Part shown: piece by piece, positions 29,541 to 34,689 of the stretch | Position numbering within the stretch: the stretch's first letter is position 1 | Layout of the letters: each line of letters opens with the position of its first letter | Assembly (NCBI GenBank): GCA_029933125.1 | Contig: JAOZOU010000013.1 | Location: forward strand, 1 to 34,689 | Direction: 5' to 3' | DNA: 34,689 nucleotides | Source: a bacterium | GTDB lineage: Bacteria; Arandabacterota; Arandabacteria; Arandabacterales; Arandabacteraceae | Notes under the pieces: model-generated | Told to the model about the DNA's origin: nothing | Databases searched by the model: none | What the model saw: only the letters and a program-made list of their open reading frames with translations | Translations under genes and position numbers: made by a program

Positions 29541-29714
29541 CTATGTGTGCAGCTTTTTAGCTCCGACGCCTGCTGCGCGGAGGCTGGCTTCGTCAACTCC
29601 ACCTCCGGCACAGCATTGAGCCAGCTTCCCATCAACAACGACTGCTGGCACTGAGCGTATCCCGAGCTCAGCCGCACGCCTCGCTACGTCCGGATCGTGC
29701 ATGTCAAGGATCAT
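29541..29714 (-). pseudogene. C-terminal half of a thioredoxin-fold protein of mercury/metal-resistance type
   Basis: On the minus strand the frame reads SEVMILDMHDPDVARRAAEL, then GIRSVPAVVVDGKLAQCCAG and ASLRAAGVGAKKLHT-stop. The cis-Pro loop (SVPAVVVDGK) and the CC-AG-G end are those of the glutaredoxin/thioredoxin-like proteins encoded beside merR. The N-terminal half with the CxxC centre is missing; the fragment overlaps the frameshifted MerR relic by 11 nt, so a deletion joined the two genes. Confidence 0.75.
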
Positions 29715-29886
29715 AACCTCGGATGAATCGGATTCTCCTCACGGCTTCAGATGAATATATTCGGTAGCCGGAAGGTTTTCGTGGCGGCTTCTCAAGGAGT
29801 CCCATTCTTTCATAGAAGCGAATCGTTTCGGCACCAAGCCGTTATGCTCGGCCACCTTTGCAATCGACAGTGGCGCAATGTCACTC
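29704..29886 (-). pseudogene. Frameshifted and truncated MerR family regulator
   Basis: Minus strand: APLSIAKVAEHNGL, then after a 1-nt deletion (about 29854) GAETIRFYERMGLLEKPPRK and PSGYRIYSSEAVRRIRFIRG, the helix-turn-helix and wing of MerR proteins. The frame then stops at 29704 inside the thioredoxin relic. The entire effector-binding C-terminal half, where Cys ligands lie, is deleted. The promoter in front is still intact (29905-29936). Confidence 0.8.
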
Positions 29887-29904
29887 TCCTATCTCATCTA
29901 CCCT

Positions 29905-29936
29905 ATTCTACGGTCTGTACCACACTACAGGGTCAA
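29905..29936 (-). promoter_or_regulatory. MerR-type promoter/operator with 20-bp spacer
   Basis: Minus strand: TTGACC, 20 nt, TAGAAT, with the dyad CTGTA-N6-TACAG lying inside the spacer. An over-long 19-20-bp spacer holding a dyad is the hallmark of promoters controlled by MerR-family activators. It precedes the broken merR gene. Confidence 0.72.
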
Positions 29937-29949
29937 GTCTTTTTGAAGA

Positions 29950-30011
29950 GGCCAGTCTCAGTCACATTGGTAGGAAACAGGGCCGGTCTCAGTGAGATTG
30001 GTTGGAAACAA
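29950..30011. repeat. Direct tandem repeat, 2 x 31 bp
   Basis: Two adjacent 31-bp units (29950-29980 and 29981-30011) are identical at 26 positions; both run from GGCC-GTCTCAGT to TTGGT-GGAAACA. They lie between the MerR-type promoter and the convergent membrane protein gene. Function unknown. Confidence 0.7.
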
Positions 30012-30072
30012 GGCTCGAGATGTGGGCTTCGTCGCTGTCCGATCTCTCCGGTTTAGCATTGAGCCCGTGTGC

Positions 30073-30477
30073 TCAGGCAAGCAGGTGCTTCCATGAGTAA
30101 GTCCAGAGGATAAGTTGACCAAGAGTAGCAGCGATGCTCACGATTCTTCGAGCAAGCATCTTCTTGGGCGTGGACGTTGGTTTTTCCCGAGCATGTGAGG
30201 TGCCGGATTGATGATGGCGAAGGGTGACATAGATTGCCCACGATGAGACTACGACCAGGACGAGTCCCAGAGCAAACCAGAACCTGCCCCACAGAGCAAG
30301 ATTGCGAGCGAGCATGGAGACGATTCCCAGCACGAGGACCCGGGTATATGCAGTCGACTCATAGCGGAGAAGCTGGTGGGGATGCTTCTGGCCTGGCGGT
30401 AACGTGGGCTTAACCTTGGTAACAATTTCGGAAACCATCAGGCCAATGCCAGCGAGAAATACTATCCAGCCTTTCAT
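30073..30477 (-). CDS. Small membrane protein, unknown function
   Basis: The start is ATG 30477 (MKGWIVFLAGIGLMVSEIVT) after ggagagcgt; the extension to 30534 lacks an RBS. The 134-residue product has about four hydrophobic segments, including TRVLVLGIVSMLARNLALWG, FALGLVLVVVSSWAIYV and a last one before WTYSWKHLLA, with a basic loop HHQSGTSHAREKPTSTPKK. It may be related to the ICMT/PEMT-like membrane methyltransferases but lacks their catalytic RHPxY and EE. It stands alone. Confidence 0.6.
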   Translation of the reverse strand: MKGWIVFLAGIGLMVSEIVTKVKPTLPPGQKHPHQLLRYESTAYTRVLVLGIVSMLARNLALWGRFWFALGLVLVVVSSWAIYVTLRHHQSGTSHAREKPTSTPKKMLARRIVSIAATLGQLILWTYSWKHLLA

Positions 30478-30671
30478 ACGCTCTCCAGGGTTTGGTGCCG
30501 GTCCAGGAGTTCCCTGCGGGATCGCTTGCTGCATTGACTATATCAGAAACCAGCTCCATTGCAAGGCTGGTAGGAGTATAGTGGAAAAGTCAACAGCCAA
30601 TTCGGTAGTATGTGAAGAGAGGGGCTAATTCGGTTGCTGTTCATAACCAATCGGGAACTGGGTGACTCAAT

Positions 30672-31435
30672 ATGGGATATCGAGCCGGAGCGCGATTCTA
30701 TGACCTTTTTGATACCAAGGGGAACATCGATTTCTATGTAGATCTTGCCAGAGTGACTGACGGGTCTGTTCTCGAGCTGGGTGTGGGTACGGGGTGGGTT
30801 CTCTTCGAAATTGCTCGATTGGGAAAGCAAGTCGTTGGAATCGACACGTCACCAGCCGTGTTGGAAGTTGCAAGAGCCAAGCTGAGAGGAGCCTATGCGG
30901 AGCTGCAGTCACATTGTCGATTGATCGAGCAGGATATGAAGTCATTTGATCTCGATGAATCATTTGGTCTTATCTATTCAGCCTCATCCGGGTTGCAGGA
31001 GGTCCGGGCAGAGGATGTGCCGCGTGTTTTGGGTGTGTAGCCAAGGATCTTGCTGATCATGGAGTGGCCGCTTTTGACGTGGTTTCGCCAACTTTACTAA
31101 GGAAGTCGTCGTCACGGCTTGCGGGGAGCAGCGAGCTCCACGATGGCAGGAAGGTGGTTCGTTACATCGAGCAAGTGTATGACAAAGAGCCTGATCGAAC
31201 ATCGGTCACAATCACTTACGAGATTGTCAACGCTGACGGCAAGGTGGTTGAGAAGTTTGAGGAATCGGGGAAGTTAACGATCCTTACTCGAGAGATGATC
31301 GAGGGCATGCTCACTGAGGCTGGTCTCAAGATCAAGGCAGTCTATGGTGACTTCACAGGGGGATCGCATAACGAGGCAAGTCCATGGTTGGTTGTTGTCG
31401 CGGGCAAGAGACAAGCCGTGGCGGGAGGGACATGA
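30672..31435 (+). pseudogene. Class I SAM-dependent methyltransferase with a single frameshift
   Basis: Frame 1 (30672-31040) gives MGYRAGARFYDLFDTKGNID, motif I VLELGVGTGWVLFEIARLGK, acidic VVGIDTSPAVLEVARAKL and a FGLIYSASSGLQEV strand. It hits a stop at 31038 just after PRVLGV. From the GGG run at about 31029-31031 another frame continues perfectly: CVAKDLADHGVAAFDVVSPT, VSVTITYEIV-type strands and TREMIEGMLTEAGLKIKAVY. One lost G explains the break, so it is either a recent pseudogene or a base-calling error. The intact protein would be about 254 residues. Its stop overlaps the next gene's ATG by 3 nt. Confidence 0.82.
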
Positions 31436-31995
31436 TGTGGAGATTCATAATTTATGCTGGCATGTGGGTTGTAATCGTTTTGCCCTGGCTTGTTGGAGCA
31501 ATTAGCAAGCGGGTGGTTCACGAGATCTTTGCTGCTCTGGGGTTCGGGATTGCTTTTGCTTTGTTGATTCTTATGTGGTTGGGTTATCTGCCTCCCCGCC
31601 AGACCTCTTTCTTTGTGGCCCTTGACCTCATAGGTCGTTTTGTGGCAATTCTCATACCTGTGCTTTTCATCGCATCGGTCGTGGCTCTCAAGCGCAAGGG
31701 CAAGCCCGAGCATGGCTGGGAGCACACTACCACTTTGGTGGATACAGGCATATACGGGATTATTCGGCATCCGGTATACCTGGCCGGGGCTGTATGGAGC
31801 ATCGTTCTCATCCTGTGGACTCAATCCTTGCTTCCTCTTGTCTTCGGGCTTGCAGCAGCGGTCTTCTGGTGGATGGCTTCCAAGGAGGAAGATCGATTTA
31901 ACCTGGAGAAGTTTGGCGATGAGTATAGATCCTACATGGCGAGAGTCCCCATGTGGAACATCTTCAGGGGACTCTTCAACCTGAGGAAACGCTGA
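31432..31995 (+). CDS. ICMT/PEMT-like membrane methyltransferase
   Basis: The start is ATG 31432, overlapping the methyltransferase stop as ATGA. Residues 1-90 form three membrane helices (MMWRFIIYAGMWVVIVLPWL...). The conserved C-terminal block of isoprenylcysteine carboxyl methyltransferase/phospholipid methyltransferase proteins is present: LVDTGIYGIIRHPVYLAGAV with RHPxY, then ASKEEDRFNLEKFGDEYRSY with the EE pair that binds SAM. Such bacterial proteins methylate lipids or small molecules in the membrane. Co-translation with a soluble methyltransferase suggests a two-step modification. Confidence 0.87.
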   Translation: MMWRFIIYAGMWVVIVLPWLVGAISKRVVHEIFAALGFGIAFALLILMWLGYLPPRQTSFFVALDLIGRFVAILIPVLFIASVVALKRKGKPEHGWEHTTTLVDTGIYGIIRHPVYLAGAVWSIVLILWTQSLLPLVFGLAAAVFWWMASKEEDRFNLEKFGDEYRSYMARVPMWNIFRGLFNLRKR

Positions 31996-32051
31996 CCTGG
32001 CGCATGGCTTGGATGCAGGGCGTGCTGGCGTAGTTTGGGTGTCCCTCCCGA

Positions 32052-33371
32052 TCAGCTCTCAACGAAGATGGGCTCCTCAGTCACAGCAAGTGCGCTTGCG
32101 TCGGCAGTCGCGCTTGAGCCTTTACCATCATAGACTTTGACTTCACCTGAGATCTCAGATGAGAAATCAATGACCTGGGTTTCACTCCAGGACCAGAGGA
32201 CATAGATGGGTGAGTCGCTTGTTCGCCTGAATCTGTAGCAGGCTATACCATCTGCAATTGAGACCTCGGTGTCATACTCGGCTTGCTTGAGAAGCTGTGG
32301 CATCTCAGGATAGGTATAGGGATAAGGTTCGCCAACGTCCCAGCTGAAAGAGCTCTCCCCAGGGTGGCTTTCTTCCCACTCGAAGAATTCACTGGCAACC
32401 TCGGTTGCTGAAGCATACTCAGCAATGACCCAGCCGGTTGGAGTCCTCTTTCCAATGAAGTTGGCATTGAGCCACATTAGCATCGTGTCGATGTAGGCTC
32501 GGTTTGGGGCGTTGTAGCAATCGTGAGTTGCGATTCCGAAGACCCAGACCTTCTTGGGAAGACCCTGACGCTGGTGATGCAACCATTCAATGTATTCCAT
32601 AAGGAAGTACTTCTGGTTGGTTCCAAGTGATCTAGGACCTGAGGGACCTGGATTGGGCTCAAGTTGGGGATAGTGGGGTATCAGAACGTATTGCGTCTGA
32701 TTGAGATCTTCCTTGAGATATTTTCCCGGTAGGGCTGTGGGACGGAAGGGATTGAATGGATAGTGACCGAGGTTTTCATATGCCAGGATGCCCGCGGGCT
32801 CGGTGAGGGCAGTCTCAATATGGAAGTTGAACTCGCGCATGAGATCGACCATGAGGGGTTGGTGGGTCTGATAGGGTGCAACACCGTAATTGTTCTCGCT
32901 GCCGATGATGTGGTCGACGGCATCGACGTTGGTTTGCCAGATGAGAAGAACTGTGTCAGGTGGAGTATCGGGTGGCATCAGAACCCAATCGTGACGACCT
33001 CTTCGCCAGAGGGGATGGATATGGGTTCCCCAGTCGAAACCTGCATCAAGATATGATTCGACAAGATCCTCATCGCCAAAGTCCTCAATCCATTCCATGA
33101 ACTCGCCGTTTGATGCTAGGCTGAGCTTGGCTCCATACTCGAGTGCCTTATCGCGTAGCCACCGCAGTTCCTGCCGCCTTGCACCATAGTCGTAGCCAAA
33201 CTCGGGCAGGAACGGCTCTACATGGATGGCAAAGATGACATTTATGGGATCCTGAGTCGCATTGGTTTCCTGTTTCGGTTCACCAGGGGACGAGCAGGCA
33301 AGGGTGGAGATTGCAAGTGTTGCGACCAGGAATAAGAGTATGCGAACATTTGTGGCGTGGCATCGGTTCAT
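32052..33371 (-). CDS. Lipoprotein with polysaccharide deacetylase-like fold
   Basis: The start is ATG 33371 (MNRCHATNVRILLFLVATLA) with SD aaggagg; the upstream extension to 33413 is not needed. A lipobox (STLAC) precedes a linker and the strand INVIFAIHVEPFLPEFGYDY. GFDWGTHIHPLWRRGRHDW holds an HxH and the overall layout resembles NodB-type or glycoside-hydrolase/deacetylase (beta/alpha) barrels, with FGIATHDCYNAPN later. Catalytic Asp-Asp of classical NodB deacetylases is not seen, so activity is uncertain. The C-terminal ~90 residues form a beta domain. At 439 residues it is a stand-alone gene. Confidence 0.68.
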   Translation of the reverse strand: MNRCHATNVRILLFLVATLAISTLACSSPGEPKQETNATQDPINVIFAIHVEPFLPEFGYDYGARRQELRWLRDKALEYGAKLSLASNGEFMEWIEDFGDEDLVESYLDAGFDWGTHIHPLWRRGRHDWVLMPPDTPPDTVLLIWQTNVDAVDHIIGSENNYGVAPYQTHQPLMVDLMREFNFHIETALTEPAGILAYENLGHYPFNPFRPTALPGKYLKEDLNQTQYVLIPHYPQLEPNPGPSGPRSLGTNQKYFLMEYIEWLHHQRQGLPKKVWVFGIATHDCYNAPNRAYIDTMLMWLNANFIGKRTPTGWVIAEYASATEVASEFFEWEESHPGESSFSWDVGEPYPYTYPEMPQLLKQAEYDTEVSIADGIACYRFRRTSDSPIYVLWSWSETQVIDFSSEISGEVKVYDGKGSSATADASALAVTEEPIFVES

Positions 33372-33551
33372 CGCAGCCTCCTTTCTCATCTCACCAGGAA
33401 CTACACCTACCATAAGATTTCGGCAGATAACAATGGAGAATTTCGGGCGATTGTTGGGGTGTAGAGGTTTAACGTTTGGTGGCTACTCTTACAGCGCGAT
33501 GAGGGGGCCTCGCTTGACTCAGGCTTTCGGGTGGATCCAAATGCTCAATCT

Positions 33552-33896
33552 TTAGCTTTGGCTGCCACGGATTGCACCGCCCACGGCTCCACCAACGAGT
33601 CCAAGGATGCCCTGGTAGAGACTGCCCAGGACGATAACGAAGCCAATTGAGCCTCCCAGAATGGTTCCCATTATGGGTCTGCAGGCTATCGCACCCATAA
33701 AGCCGACACCAATGGCTACGAAGAATGCGATGATGAGAGCACCCAGGATACCGGCAAGAAAACCAGCCTTGAGGCCCTTGACAGCACCACCCCCGCAAAT
33801 CACGCCAGCAACGAAGCCGGCAAGGATTGGACCTAAGATAGGGAGAGGTGAAAGGACTATCATCGCAACAAAACCGATAACGACACCGAGTAGCAT
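33552..33896 (-). CDS. DUF5518-like Gly-rich membrane protein
   Basis: The start is ATG 33896 (MLLGVVIGFVAMIVLSPLPI) with SD gaggaggtg. The 114 residues are almost all hydrophobic with many Gly: ILAGFVAGVICGGGAVKGLK, AGFLAGILGALIIAFFVAIG and LGLVGGAVGGAIRGSQS. The layout of four glycine-zipper helices matches DUF5518, a small integral membrane family common in archaea and some bacteria. No partner genes are evident. The 138 bp to the lipoprotein gene hold nothing recognised. Confidence 0.78.
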   Translation of the reverse strand: MLLGVVIGFVAMIVLSPLPILGPILAGFVAGVICGGGAVKGLKAGFLAGILGALIIAFFVAIGVGFMGAIACRPIMGTILGGSIGFVIVLGSLYQGILGLVGGAVGGAIRGSQS

Positions 33897-34359
33897 GCCG
33901 CACCTCCTCTGAGAAGTCACAGCAAACGTACCGAGGAGAACCGGAGCTCACACAGATCTAGCTACGGTTGCTCTCTCTTCGCTTTCCACCTTAACCCAAA
34001 TACCCTTGCGTTGCAACAACCTCAAAGATGCGGAGCTTATGTTGGCAGAGCCTGGGGTCGTCGGATACTGAGCGGCAGCCATCGTATATGTTACGGGGAT
34101 CGTGGGCAGGTTACATGGGAGTGAGCTGGCCCTGTGGATCCCTGGCATAAGCTTCTAGGGTGGGTGCTTGTAGTGTCATCATAGATTTGTCCTCGTAGAG
34201 TACGGGTTTATTAATGTATCCTGAGTCGCTTCTAACTTTCGAACATGGGCTCCCCGAGAACTGCCTATCTTCATATCCCACTGACCCCGCAACAAAACCT
34301 GTCCGACAACGGCCGCTGAACACCGCTCGACAAGCAGCACAGGCACAAGAACGGTGCGG
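33897..34359. other. Intergenic stretch without recognisable genes
   Basis: After the RBS of the DUF5518 gene I see no convincing ORF on either strand. Short open frames are shadows with no SD or protein-like composition. Confidence 0.5.
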
Positions 34360-34689
34360 TGACAACGCTGGCCCAACGCACTCATTTACCAAGATCCGAG
34401 CAAAACTCTTCATCCAACAGCGCTCACGTTGGAAGACTGCTCCAACAGCATTGGCTCAACAGCAGCCAGGCAATAACAGTAATGCACCAGCACTCATCCG
34501 ACATCCTCATGTAACGCCGCACGCGCACGAAGCCTGATGCCACAACACTCACGCCACAACAGTCACGCAGCAACAGTCATCCGGCAACAGTCAGCAAACA
34601 ACGCCCTTCATCACCCATGGCATCACACCCCGGAGTACCCATGATGCAGTGTCCTGCGGTGCCTATAACGGAGCAACACCCAACACCCA
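34360..34689. repeat. Degenerate 14-nt tandem repeat tract (CAACAGTCA core), running off the window
   Basis: CAACAGTCA recurs at 34557, 34571 and 34585, exactly 14 nt apart, preceded in phase by CAACACTCA at 34543. Further CAACAG or CAACGC units lie at 34415, 34443, 34457 and 34599 in the same 14-nt phase (give or take one base elsewhere). The + strand is strongly A/C-rich. A 14-nt unit is not a multiple of three, so the tract is not a simple protein repeat. Confidence 0.6.

Noticed and set aside
29950-30011. Two ~31-bp repeats considered as a CRISPR fragment
   Set aside because: The units abut with no spacer and differ at five positions.
34214-34537. 107-codon plus-strand ORF in the terminal repeat tract
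   Set aside because: Low-complexity Gln/Pro/Thr-rich translation of a repeat whose 14-nt period shifts frame; no RBS.

Overview
ORGANISM. The window looks like an uncultivated Gram-negative bacterium of the FCB superphylum or a neighbouring candidate phylum (Eisenbacteria, Latescibacterota or TA06/WOR-3-like; this is inference, as no rRNA or marker gene is present). Pointers are a beta-helix surface protein with a C-terminal FlgD-Ig-like sorting domain, PD40 beta-propeller lipoproteins, a DUF5916 remnant, outer-membrane proteins ending in Phe, and a TPR-containing sigma-54 activator. Base composition is moderate, Shine-Dalgarno (SD) sequences are strong, and there are many gene relics. No tRNA, rRNA, CRISPR array or intact insertion sequence was recognised.

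LAYOUT. 1-6.7 kb: 3' part of a secreted beta-helix protein, a decayed copy of an outer-membrane protein, a membrane protein, an ADP-ribosylglycohydrolase, an intergenic region with tandem TACA/TGTA dyads, an FkbM methyltransferase, and the intact outer-membrane paralogue. 7.3-12.9 kb: two PD40 lipoproteins, a DUF4932 putative zinc peptidase, a short DUF3795-type Cys-rich protein and a zinc-ribbon protein. 12.9-13.75 kb: a region without large genes that carries three tandem, exactly 63-nt ORFs for homologous 20-residue Trp-rich hydrophobic peptides, with promoter-like repeats and a terminator. 13.9-16.8 kb: a two-module membrane HD-GYP protein behind a near-consensus sigma-54 promoter.

16.8-23.6 kb, all on the minus strand: a peptide and export type locus. 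A small secreted protein overlaps (ATGA) a TPR/AAA+/Fis sigma-54 activator. Downstream come a palindromic enhancer-like site, a near-perfect -24/-12 promoter, a lipoprotein with a Gly-rich C-terminus, small ORFs and small membrane proteins with strong SDs, the C-terminal Cys motif of a degraded radical-SAM/SPASM maturase, and a two-gene ABC exporter coupled by short overlaps. I read this as a sigma-54-controlled, partly decayed peptide (RiPP-like) locus.

23.9-30 kb: a PD-(D/E)XK-like nuclease, a DUF5916 relic, then a metal-homeostasis block: DUF4198 protein, MetA-type outer-membrane protein, DtxR/MntR regulator with two matching operators, Dps-like thioferritin, cytochrome-b5-like protein, ZIP transporter, and fused relics of a MerR regulator and its thioredoxin-like partner behind an intact MerR-type promoter. 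30-34.7 kb: small membrane proteins, a frameshifted SAM methyltransferase coupled to an ICMT-like methyltransferase, a deacetylase-like lipoprotein, a DUF5518 protein, and a degenerate 14-nt repeat tract reaching the window edge.

MOST NOTEWORTHY. (1) The triple 20-aa peptide array at 13100-13671, whose copies differ largely by synonymous changes and conservative replacements, so they are under protein-level selection yet match no family I know. (2) The sigma-54 activator, enhancer, promoter, small-protein, maturase-relic and ABC locus.
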